64,000 bases of DNA from SZUA-442 sp051011415 (GTDB taxonomy: Bacteria > Actinomycetota > Acidimicrobiia > Spongiisociales > UBA5794): assembly GCA_051011415.1 (NCBI GenBank), contig JBPCTY010000147.1, positions 1 through 64,000 of the forward strand. Direction: 5' to 3'. A model generated the notes under the pieces. That model was not told the origin of the DNA. It searched no databases and was given only the letters and a program-made list of their open reading frames with translations. A program made the translations under genes and the position numbers. Shown here piece by piece: positions 17,033 through 24,532 of the stretch. The first letter of the stretch is position 1. Each line of letters begins with the position of its first letter.

Positions 17033-17785
17033 CTATGGTGTGAGACGCTTGAAGACCTCAGCTGGTCCGACTCCAAACGGAGCTCCAGCCTGAACGTGCC
17101 ACTCATGGATCCGGGCTCTGAATGCAGCAAGTTCTTGCGCGCCATCGGATGCGTCGCCCATTGTGGTGTGTACCTGCGAGGAGTGGTGGAGCAGCGCTTC
17201 AAGTTTTCGTTGTGCGTAGGCATCGGTCACTTCCTCGGCGTGGTCGGGAGCGTCGGCGGACCAGAGGAGGAGTGCAATCGGCCGATGGGCAGCCAAGTCC
17301 GAGTCGAGCATTGCCAGCGGTTCTCTGGCGGACACCACAGCATCGACGGCACTTATCCCCGTCGCACGATGATCCGGGTGCATTTGGTATCGCTGCCATG
17401 GGTCGTGCGTGAGCACATAGTCGGGTTTCGTCGTGCGAATGATCTTCGCGAACTGCAGACGGAGCTTCATGGATGCCTCCAGCTCACCATCTACGTGCCC
17501 GAGGTGCACGAATGAAGTCGCACCCATCACTTCGCCCGACGCCGCTTGCTCAGCCTTCCGTCTTTCGATCAGGTCGGCGGCTCGTTCGCTTGGATCCCAA
17601 CTGCCCTTGGAGCCGTCGGTCGTGATGCACATTGTGACGTCAGCTCCCTCATCTGCCCAGCGCGACAAGGTCGCTCCAGCGCCGAACTCAGCGTCGTCTG
17701 GATGCGCACCGATGGTGAGGACCCTCTCTGGGGTGGGGAGTGGCGTTGCTACCAGCGAGAATTCGTCGTAGAGGTTGGATGACAT
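17033..17785 (-). CDS. PIG-L/LmbE family deacetylase
   Basis: PIG-L enzymes are zinc-dependent hydrolases that remove acetyl groups from N-acetyl-sugar-like substrates. The 250-residue protein has the metal motif AHPDD (His28, Asp30, Asp31) and the downstream HPDHRATG with the third ligand. It is a paralogue of, but clearly distinct from, Mca at 27528, which has the ILNPAM signature this one lacks. Its start ATG abuts the stop of the CofC-like gene (TAGATG, 17788-17783) and its stop is nine bases before the dehydrogenase, so they are co-translated. A MshB-like or unrelated N-deacetylase role are both possible. Confidence 0.87.
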   Translation of the reverse strand: MSSNLYDEFSLVATPLPTPERVLTIGAHPDDAEFGAGATLSRWADEGADVTMCITTDGSKGSWDPSERAADLIERRKAEQAASGEVMGATSFVHLGHVDGELEASMKLRLQFAKIIRTTKPDYVLTHDPWQRYQMHPDHRATGISAVDAVVSAREPLAMLDSDLAAHRPIALLLWSADAPDHAEEVTDAYAQRKLEALLHHSSQVHTTMGDASDGAQELAAFRARIHEWHVQAGAPFGVGPAEVFKRLTP

Positions 17786-18364
17786 CTAGCGCCCACCGTA
17801 GATGGTCTTCGTCCACAGAGAATCGAAGTCCAGGGCGGACAGATGCGTTGGAGTGTCGAGCTCCACCGATAATTCGCGCGACGGCAGCACCACAGCAGAC
17901 GGCGCTGAGGCGAGGTGCCGATGAAAAGACCCCTCGCCGAAGGAGAAGGGAAACAAGCCGTTGCTACTTATGACGTTGGTGCCACCGTCCACACTCGGAA
18001 CAAGGACGGTGCTGCCGCTGGACATCTTGAGGACCTGAACCAGTGCGTCAGGGGTCACGTACGGCAGATCAGCGTGGGCGAGGACCCATCGGCCGGGGCA
18101 GTGGTCGACCCCGGTCGCTGCCGCCGAGGTCAACCCGGTGCCGTCGTCTTCTACGACCCTCACGTTGTGCGAGTCTGCCCAGCCCTTCACCCTGGCGCTG
18201 CGAGATACAACGACGGGTTCCAGGTCAGCTCCAAGACCGCTCTCGAGCATTCTCTCGGCGAGCCGAACGGTCAGACTCGACCGCTCCTCGAGTGACAAGA
18301 CCGAGGCCAGGCGCGTCATCCCTGAAAAGTCCCTGATCGGCAGGACGAGCGAGATCGGAGCCAT
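17786..18364 (-). CDS. CofC/FbiD-like nucleotidyltransferase with altered conserved residues
   Basis: The fold matches CofC/FbiD, which attach GMP to phospholactate or phosphoenolpyruvate in coenzyme F420 synthesis. Matching pieces are the N-terminal LPIRDFSG, the ADLPYVTPDAL motif, GTNVISSN, FGEGSFHRHLASA and ELDTPTHL. The nucleotide-site K-(S/T)-R-L motif is TRL preceded by Met instead of Lys. The usual G-L-N near the middle is G-L-T. These changes make a true F420 role uncertain. ATG 18364 gives 192 residues and shares one base with the upstream stop (TGATG). The operon context (amino-acid importer, deacetylase, dehydrogenase) is not that of F420 genes. Confidence 0.72.
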   Translation of the reverse strand: MAPISLVLPIRDFSGMTRLASVLSLEERSSLTVRLAERMLESGLGADLEPVVVSRSARVKGWADSHNVRVVEDDGTGLTSAAATGVDHCPGRWVLAHADLPYVTPDALVQVLKMSSGSTVLVPSVDGGTNVISSNGLFPFSFGEGSFHRHLASAPSAVVLPSRELSVELDTPTHLSALDFDSLWTKTIYGGR

Positions 18365-18810
18365 CAGGGCTCTTCTGCGGAGAACTCCGCAAGCTGGATC
18401 AGCACCCCGTTTGCGGATCGTGGGTGAATGAAGACCTCCTTCCACCCAGGATCTGATTCGTCGTACCCGACGAGCGTGAATCCTTTTTCGGTGGCCGCTG
18501 CTGCGGCGGCTTCCAGATCGTTCACCTTGAATGTGAGATGGTGGAGCCCTTCTCCGTGCGTCGCAAGAAACCGATTGATGAAATGGTCAGGATCCGTCGA
18601 GTCTGTGCGGATCATCTCGAGGCGGCCAGTGCCTGGCAGTTCGTACTGCACCCAGTGAAAGTCGGCTGATGCTGCGTACCCCCCGTCAAAGCGTTGTGCG
18701 CCAAGCAGTGCAACGAGGGCGTCGACGGATTCGAAGTCCTCGACCGCCATCGAAACGTGGTCGTAGCGATCGATTACATCAGCGAGCTCGGCTGGTGGGG
18801 CAGCCGTCAT
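18364..18810 (-). CDS. VOC-family protein, methylmalonyl-CoA epimerase-like
   Basis: This 148-residue protein resembles methylmalonyl-CoA epimerase. It has DHVSMAVED (metal His), HGEGLHHLTFKVNDLEAA (second His) and FIHPRSANGVL near the C-terminus. In characterised epimerases the last metal ligand is the Glu of G-V-L-x-E-L; here the sequence is GVLIQLAEF, with Gln at that place. The metal site or reaction may therefore differ. ATG 18810 was chosen because it starts just before the fold and overlaps the permease stop by ATGA; a much longer open frame upstream lies inside the permease gene and was rejected. Confidence 0.75.
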   Translation of the reverse strand: MTAAPPAELADVIDRYDHVSMAVEDFESVDALVALLGAQRFDGGYAASADFHWVQYELPGTGRLEMIRTDSTDPDHFINRFLATHGEGLHHLTFKVNDLEAAAAAATEKGFTLVGYDESDPGWKEVFIHPRSANGVLIQLAEFSAEEP

Positions 18811-19619
18811 GCCGGGACGCTGATCTTTCGCTCGTACCACTGGAGCAGCAGGCTGAGCGTCACGGTGAGCGTCAGGTAGATGGCGGCGAGAATCATGAAG
18901 CCAGCGAAGAACTGGAAGCTCCTGCCTGTCCACAGCTTGGTCATCTGGGTGAGCTCCCGAACGGCAAGGATGGATACAAGCGACGAGTCCTTCAGCAGTG
19001 CGATGAGGTCGTTTCCAAGCGCGGGGAGGACGTTCTTGATTGCCTGTGGCCACACGATGAGCCTGAAGACTTGGCGCTTGTTGAGGCCCACTGCCATGCC
19101 AGCTTCGCGCTGGCCGTACTGAACAGATTCGATGCCAGCGCGAAAGACCTCAGCTATGAATGCTGCGTATATCAAACCGACGGCCACCGTCGTCTTGAAG
19201 GTGTTGGAGCCTAGAAACGACTGTGGGTCGACTCCGATCAGGTCAAGAAACCAAGGGACAATCACGAGTCCAAACATGAAGATGGTCACGAGAACCGGTA
19301 TGCCGCGAATGGTTTCGATGTAGAAGATTGCGATGTTGCGTGCGACACCGTTGTTCGACATGCGACCGAGGGCAACGAGCAAGCCGACGAGCATTGCGAT
19401 GACAAAGCCACCAATCGTCACTGCAATCGTGAGCGTGAGGCCGTCCTTGATGAAGAGGAAGCCCTCTTCCCAGGTCTCGTCGGTCAGGATCTTGAACGCG
19501 GGGTAGGCGATCAACGCGAGGATGCCAAGGAACCACCAGGGAAAGGATCCCCACTCGAACTTGGCCTTTGACCCTGGGGGAGATGGATCGACCCCGACGT
19601 CTGGGTTGAGTGTGGTCAT
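18807..19619 (-). CDS. Polar amino-acid ABC transporter permease
   Basis: This is the HisM/GlnP-type membrane component of an amino-acid importer, 270 residues. It has five or more hydrophobic spans. The conserved cytoplasmic EAA loop that contacts the ATPase runs from EVFRAGIESVQYGQREAG through NVLPALGND. It follows the binding protein after a 105-base gap holding a stem-loop. No cognate ATPase gene is nearby, so a GlnQ-like ATPase elsewhere must energise it. Its last bases overlap the epimerase-like gene. Confidence 0.92.
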   Translation of the reverse strand: MTTLNPDVGVDPSPPGSKAKFEWGSFPWWFLGILALIAYPAFKILTDETWEEGFLFIKDGLTLTIAVTIGGFVIAMLVGLLVALGRMSNNGVARNIAIFYIETIRGIPVLVTIFMFGLVIVPWFLDLIGVDPQSFLGSNTFKTTVAVGLIYAAFIAEVFRAGIESVQYGQREAGMAVGLNKRQVFRLIVWPQAIKNVLPALGNDLIALLKDSSLVSILAVRELTQMTKLWTGRSFQFFAGFMILAAIYLTLTVTLSLLLQWYERKISVPA

Positions 19620-19668
19620 GCTTTCCTCGCTGTCGCTGTCGGCAAATGTAGCCGCACCCGAGACGCGA

Positions 19669-19698
19669 GAAGAGGCCGAGCCATGGCTCGACCTCTTC
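19669..19698 (-). other. Intercistronic stem-loop between binding-protein and permease genes
   Basis: A near-perfect inverted repeat pairs GAAGAGG-C-CGAGCC with GGCTCG-A-CCTCTTC around a two-base AT centre; only the C/A positions are unpaired. In the direction of transcription no T-tract follows, so it is more likely an mRNA-stabilising or attenuating element than a full terminator. On the plus strand it is followed by a T-rich stretch, but no plus-strand gene ends here. Confidence 0.7.
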
Positions 19699-19724
19699 CC
19701 TTGTTGCTTCTTGTTGTTTGCTGA

Positions 19725-20495
19725 TCAGCCTTCGAATTCGATGAACCACGTCGTGATGAGATCATCGAGCGTTCCGTCTTCCAGCATGTCGGCGATTGCC
19801 GTGTTCACTGGATCGATCAGGTTGGAATCCATCGGATAGATGAACCCAAGTGGATCGGACTGCAGGTCATCTGCAAGCAAACGGGTTTGGTCAGCGTTGA
19901 CACCTTGGTAGCCCTGTCCGGCCACGTCATCGATGATGACGGCGTCGACGTCACCGGCAAGGAGCGCCTGCACCGCAACACCGAACTGGTCGTATGCATC
20001 GATGCGTCCTTCGTCGATCAGCGTTGCACCCAATTCGTAGTTCGTCGTGCCGACCTGTGTTCCGAGGCGGTAATCGCCTTCCTGGAACTGCTCAAGGTTG
20101 CCGAAGCGAGCTTCATCGGTTCGGACCATGAGCTTCTGGATCGTTGTCATGTACGGATCGGAGAACGCAACAATTTCCTTGCGGTCTTCTGTGATCGAGA
20201 TGCCGTCTGCGGCCGTGTCATAGACACCTTGCCCGGTCTCCTCGATCACCGCAGGCCATCCTGCCTCTACGAACTCGGCTGAGCAGCCGATGCGATCGCA
20301 GATCTCGGCCCAGATGTCGTAGTCGAACCCAACACCTTCGCCTGCATCATTGATGTAGTTGAACGGCGGATATGCGTTCTCAACCGCAACCCGAACTGTC
20401 TGTCCTTCAAGATCCGCGCTGCTGTCGCTACTACATGCTGCCGCTACGAGCAGCACGGCGAGCGCCAGAACGACGATCTTCCATGCATTCTTCAT
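19725..20495 (-). CDS. Amino-acid ABC transporter substrate-binding lipoprotein
   Basis: This is the extracellular receptor of the importer, 256 residues. The N-terminus is a lipoprotein signal ending AAAC. The mature part is the SBP_bac_3 fold: VAVENAYPPFNYINDAGEGVGFDYDIW, then the ligand-arginine region (DGISITEDRKEIVAFSDPY) and GTQVGTTNYE. ATG 20495 is supported by GGAGGA eight bases upstream. The family binds polar amino acids such as glutamine, cystine or arginine; specificity is not readable here. It is the first gene of the six-gene unit and diverges from pyk, with a 121-base shared upstream region. Confidence 0.92.
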   Translation of the reverse strand: MKNAWKIVVLALAVLLVAAACSSDSSADLEGQTVRVAVENAYPPFNYINDAGEGVGFDYDIWAEICDRIGCSAEFVEAGWPAVIEETGQGVYDTAADGISITEDRKEIVAFSDPYMTTIQKLMVRTDEARFGNLEQFQEGDYRLGTQVGTTNYELGATLIDEGRIDAYDQFGVAVQALLAGDVDAVIIDDVAGQGYQGVNADQTRLLADDLQSDPLGFIYPMDSNLIDPVNTAIADMLEDGTLDDLITTWFIEFEG

Positions 20496-20616
20496 GATTT
20501 TCCTCCGTAGGGGGGACACGCTGTGCGTGCAGCAATACGGTACCGCATCGCGGCCGCACTGTGCCAAGCAGATGGTGGTGTGCCACCCACTTTCGGGTAG
20601 TGCCTAAGGTTGGACG

Positions 20617-22056
20617 ATGGAACGCAAGACGAAGATCATCGCCACGCTCGGCCCGGCCACGGACACAGAGGATTCCATCCGTGAGCTTATTTCCGAGGGG
20701 ATGAATGTTGCGAGGCTGAACTTCAGCCACGGAACACATGAGGACCACAGGAAGCGACATGGCATGGTGCGAGCCGTCGCCGAGGATCTCGGTGCTCCGG
20801 TTGCAATCATGCAGGACATCCAGGGGCCAAAGATCCGCGTCGGCAAGTTCCCCGGAGGCGAGACCACGATCGAGACAGATAGCGAGGTCACGCTTCTCCC
20901 TGGAGTTGGCGTAGGCGATTCCGAGACGATCCACATCGCCTACCTCGACGACGTCGCAATGTCCGTCGGTGGCACGATCCTGATCTCCGATGGCCTGATT
21001 GAGCTCGAGGCGGTTCGCGTTGGCGAAGATGCAATCACGGCCAGGGTGGTCGAGGGTGGGGTCCTCAAGGACCACAAAGGGGCAGCATTTCCCGGCGCAA
21101 GAACCACGGTGCCCGTTGTCACTCCGAAGGACGTTGAAGACATCGAGTTCGGATGGTCGCTGGGATTCGATCTCCTTGCGGCATCGTTCGTCAACTCGGG
21201 TAGGGACATCAGAAGCGTCAGGGAGGTTGCAGGGGACATCCCGATTATTGCCAAGATCGAGACGGCTGTTGGGTACGCCAATCTCGATGACGTACTGGAC
21301 GAAGCTGCCGGTGCGATGGTCGCACGCGGGGACCTGGGTGTCGAGTTGTCGCTCGAGAGTGTTCCACGGGCGCAGAGCGACATCCTTCACAGAGCAAATA
21401 CGGCCGGGAAGATCTCGATCACTGCCACCGAAATGCTTGAGTCGATGATTCAGGTCGCTCGACCGACGCGAGCCGAGGTAACCGATGTGTATCGATCCGT
21501 GATCGATGGCACGGATGCAGTGATGCTGTCGGCTGAAACAGCGATCGGGGCGTATCCCGCCCGCACTGTTCAGGTGATGGCGACGATCTGTCAGGAGGCC
21601 GAGCGATCGCCGGATTGGCGTCGAGCGCATGGAATCTCGAGCCTCGATATTGGTGCGGCGTTTGCCTCTGCGACTGCTGAAGCGTCCGTGGACACGGCAG
21701 ATCGCCTGGATCTCCAAACCATCGTTGCGTTCACGGAGTCAGGAACGACTGCCAGCCTGTTGTCCAAGTACAGACCACGAGCCGACATCTTTGCGTTCAC
21801 ACCCCACGAAGCTACGTATCGAAGGATGGCCGCATACGGCGGAGTCCAACCGATGCTGCTCGAACGGGTCAAGTCCACGGATGACATGATCGATGTCGCC
21901 GAACGAAGGCTTGCAGAGCTGGGTCTCGTCGAGCATGGAGACGGCGTCGTGATGGTTGCCGGTGTTCCGCCGAACAAGTCGGCATCCACCAATCTGATGA
22001 AACTGCACGTAGTTGGATCGGGCGACGTCCTTCACCCCGACAGCAATGTCGGCTAA
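20617..22056 (+). CDS. pyk: Pyruvate kinase
   Basis: Pyk converts phosphoenolpyruvate and ADP to pyruvate and ATP, the last step of glycolysis. The 479-residue protein has the N-terminal KIIATLGPATDT and NFSHGTHEDH. The catalytic lysine segment is IIAKIETAVGYANLDDV. The Mg2+/substrate region is MVARGDLGVEL, and DGTDAVMLSAETAIGAYP is intact. A C-terminal allosteric domain spans about 345-479. Length and motifs are typical of the type II bacterial enzyme. It is transcribed away from the amino-acid importer. Confidence 0.96.
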   Translation: MERKTKIIATLGPATDTEDSIRELISEGMNVARLNFSHGTHEDHRKRHGMVRAVAEDLGAPVAIMQDIQGPKIRVGKFPGGETTIETDSEVTLLPGVGVGDSETIHIAYLDDVAMSVGGTILISDGLIELEAVRVGEDAITARVVEGGVLKDHKGAAFPGARTTVPVVTPKDVEDIEFGWSLGFDLLAASFVNSGRDIRSVREVAGDIPIIAKIETAVGYANLDDVLDEAAGAMVARGDLGVELSLESVPRAQSDILHRANTAGKISITATEMLESMIQVARPTRAEVTDVYRSVIDGTDAVMLSAETAIGAYPARTVQVMATICQEAERSPDWRRAHGISSLDIGAAFASATAEASVDTADRLDLQTIVAFTESGTTASLLSKYRPRADIFAFTPHEATYRRMAAYGGVQPMLLERVKSTDDMIDVAERRLAELGLVEHGDGVVMVAGVPPNKSASTNLMKLHVVGSGDVLHPDSNVG

Positions 22057-22111
22057 CTGCTCGCGGCGACGCGACACCTAAGATTCGGAACCAAGGCACA
22101 CAGGAGCATCG

Positions 22112-22414
22112 GTGGGACAGCGAATTGAGATCGACGGAACAGTGGTTGTTGATGATTCCATCATCGTGTCGACCAATCGGAGTCTCACCGGCACAGATGG
22201 TGAGGGCTACGACAGTCCGGAGCAGGCTTCAGACGGCGAGACATTCGCTGCCGACCTTGCCGTCGACTTGTTCGAAGCAGACCCGGAGCTCTCGCGTGTC
22301 TTCGTGAGCTCAAACGTTGTTGTGGTGAAGCGTGCTGCGGGTTGGCCGCAAGATGCCGTCGACGCATCGAGCTCCGTCATCGAAGAGTTCTTCCTCTTCT
22401 ATCCAGAGGCCTAG
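22112..22414 (+). CDS. Small protein resembling the Nfu/NifU N-terminal domain
   Basis: A 100-residue protein starts at GTG 22112, with AGGAG five bases upstream. The second half (LFEADPELSRVFVSSNVVVVKRAAGWP) has the layout of the Nfu N-terminal domain: a short helix, a strand with V-x-V-F, then V-x-V-x-(K) before a Trp. It has no C-x-x-C scaffold domain, so it cannot assemble Fe-S clusters as Nfu does. Free-standing Nfu_N-like proteins are common and of unknown role. Its stop shares CTAG with the convergent VanW gene. Confidence 0.62.
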   Translation: MGQRIEIDGTVVVDDSIIVSTNRSLTGTDGEGYDSPEQASDGETFAADLAVDLFEADPELSRVFVSSNVVVVKRAAGWPQDAVDASSSVIEEFFLFYPEA

Positions 22415-24417
22415 CCCTCTTCTTCGCCGCCGCCTGAGTAGCTGCCTATCGTCAGTGTCACGGTGGATCCAGAGTTGGCCCACTCGCCCACGGCAGGATC
22501 CTGGCCGATAACTCGACCGTCCAGATCGGCGTCTTCGACCGGTTCATCTACACGGGCAGCGAGCAATCCAAGCTCCTGCAGTGCCAACAGAGCGTCTTCC
22601 CAGGTTTGACCGGCCAGGGTCGGTACCTGCACGGGGCATGACACCGGCTCGCCCGAAACCTCACACGGATGAACGGTGTAGAGCTCGCTCAGCGGCTGAT
22701 ATCGCCAGACCAGTTGGAGATCGATCTCCTCCTGCCCGTCTGGGTACGTGACAACACGGTCTACTCGAACCAGGAATCCATCGATGCCGCTCCGCTCCTG
22801 ACGTCGCTGGCCAGGTGCAAGCTCGTCTTCTTCATCAGCGACAAGCTCCTCCTCGAACTCGACGATGTCCTCTCGCTCATGAGTTACGTCGGTGCATGTC
22901 TTGCCGCCGTTGTTCCCGAACATGAGCACCGTGATCGAGGTATCGGTGTAGGCGGTCTTGATAATTACGGGAGCTTCGGTGTCATTCCCGAACCTGACAT
23001 CAGGGCCCGGTACGCCAAGGGTCGCTTCTCGACCCTCCGGATAACGGGTGAAGTGCAGTGAATGTGGGCGATGCTCGACATCTTCAAGACATGCAAAGAA
23101 GACGGCATTGAACAACGTGGTCCCGAACTGGCTCACACCACCGCCGATATTCGCCGGGTGATCGCAGCAGTAAGGGACTCCGTTGATGATCGCCGGTGCA
23201 GCGACGTAACCCTTTGCCTCGGTGCGTTCCCCAATGTGATCGTTGATTGACCATTCGGCGCCAGGCTGAACGATTGCTCCATCCACGTCTCTGGCCATTT
23301 GCTGGATGTTGGTGACCCGCTCCTGGCGAGCTGGGTGGTTCGTTGTGAAGCTCGCAAGCAACCCGAGGTCGGTGTACGACTCTGCGGTTTCGGTTGTAAA
23401 CGACGGCTGGGCACCGACGATGAGCGGAAATGGCCCTACGCCACTGCCGAGGGCCGCTTGCTTCATCTCCACTAGAAGTGCTGGTGTATCAAGCAGCGTT
23501 CCTGCACGCCCCGGAATCACACTGATGCGACTGGTTGCGAGATCAATATCGAACTGTGCGTCGACGGGCTGGATCTCGAACTCTGAACGCCGCGGCTCAA
23601 GAATCTCGACCACTGCAGCCTCGTCGAACGTGACGATGAGCGCATCGGCTGCCTCATTGAGATCTGCGCGAACTGCTCGCGTCAGCTGATCAACGAAGAA
23701 GGTTGCACGAAAGCCGACATCATTTGATGTGAGCGTGATCTCGGAGTCGATCATTGAACGCATTTCTTCGGCTGCGGCGTCGATGTCCGCATCGGTGAGG
23801 ATCGGTTCGGAGGTGACGACCGCGAGACTCGCCGTTGTCTTGTCAAGGATGGACATCTGCTCGATGATCGTCTTGCGCGCTGTCACCTTCTCGATCTTTT
23901 CTCCGGCGAGCGGATACTGCCTCGAGATCTCCTCATTTGCGATCCACACGGCACCCTCGAAGGCTGCGTTCGGAATTGCTGCAGACTCCCAATCATCCAG
24001 GTGGTCATCGATGGCTTCGTCAGAGAAGTTGACCTGGAGCGGGACCTCCTCGCCGGTGCTGAAGGACTCCACCCACGAACGAAAGTTCTCGACGAAATTG
24101 CCGGTTCGTCTCGTTGACATCGCGTCGGCAACTGCCCGTTGCGTGTTTGCGGTCAATCCGACACTCGTCGGTGACATCTTGAAGGTCTGGCCGTTGACGA
24201 CGAAGACGCCTGTGCTTTGTCTGAGAGCTTGCTCGTGCGCCTGAACAGCAAGCAGAGCGTCGTCCTCGGTCATTCCGCCGACTGGTACGCCCGCGACAGA
24301 AACATTGCGAGCGACCTCCTCCGACGACGTCGTGCTGTCGGCTAAATAGATCCCGATCGGGAGAAGGAGTATCGCCAGCGGAACGATGAGAAATAGTGCT
24401 CTGCGTGGCGTTGTCAT
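22411..24417 (-). CDS. Membrane-anchored VanW-family protein with PG-binding-like and PASTA domains (copy 1)
   Basis: This 668-residue protein begins with a transmembrane anchor (residues ~7-26) and an extracellular body. Two peptidoglycan-binding-4-like regions fill ~35-340. The VanW domain (~360-500) carries CCDHPANIGGGVSQFGT and HRPHSLHF. A strand-rich linker with a G5-like feel (~510-590) follows. A PASTA domain near 600-660 (VPTLAGQTWEDALLALQELG) is next, then a GGGEEEG tail. PASTA and PG-binding modules point to a wall-facing role in peptidoglycan handling or sensing. It is downstream of and clearly paralogous to the next gene (115-base gap). Confidence 0.88.
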   Translation of the reverse strand: MTTPRRALFLIVPLAILLLPIGIYLADSTTSSEEVARNVSVAGVPVGGMTEDDALLAVQAHEQALRQSTGVFVVNGQTFKMSPTSVGLTANTQRAVADAMSTRRTGNFVENFRSWVESFSTGEEVPLQVNFSDEAIDDHLDDWESAAIPNAAFEGAVWIANEEISRQYPLAGEKIEKVTARKTIIEQMSILDKTTASLAVVTSEPILTDADIDAAAEEMRSMIDSEITLTSNDVGFRATFFVDQLTRAVRADLNEAADALIVTFDEAAVVEILEPRRSEFEIQPVDAQFDIDLATSRISVIPGRAGTLLDTPALLVEMKQAALGSGVGPFPLIVGAQPSFTTETAESYTDLGLLASFTTNHPARQERVTNIQQMARDVDGAIVQPGAEWSINDHIGERTEAKGYVAAPAIINGVPYCCDHPANIGGGVSQFGTTLFNAVFFACLEDVEHRPHSLHFTRYPEGREATLGVPGPDVRFGNDTEAPVIIKTAYTDTSITVLMFGNNGGKTCTDVTHEREDIVEFEEELVADEEDELAPGQRRQERSGIDGFLVRVDRVVTYPDGQEEIDLQLVWRYQPLSELYTVHPCEVSGEPVSCPVQVPTLAGQTWEDALLALQELGLLAARVDEPVEDADLDGRVIGQDPAVGEWANSGSTVTLTIGSYSGGGEEEG

Positions 24418-24532
24418 GGGCCTGAATCGGTGGGCGGCTTCGTTGCGAGTGTAGGTTCAGGTCCCGTTAAGTGGTGTCGGGAGAAGACGCTCGAAACCCT
24501 TGCAGCGCAACAGTTTCCACGGAGTATGAGGA

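Noticed and set aside
20431..21717. Long open frame (428 codons) on the minus strand across pyk
   Set aside because: It covers pyruvate kinase, whose motifs are complete, and starts inside the binding-protein gene. No domain is visible.
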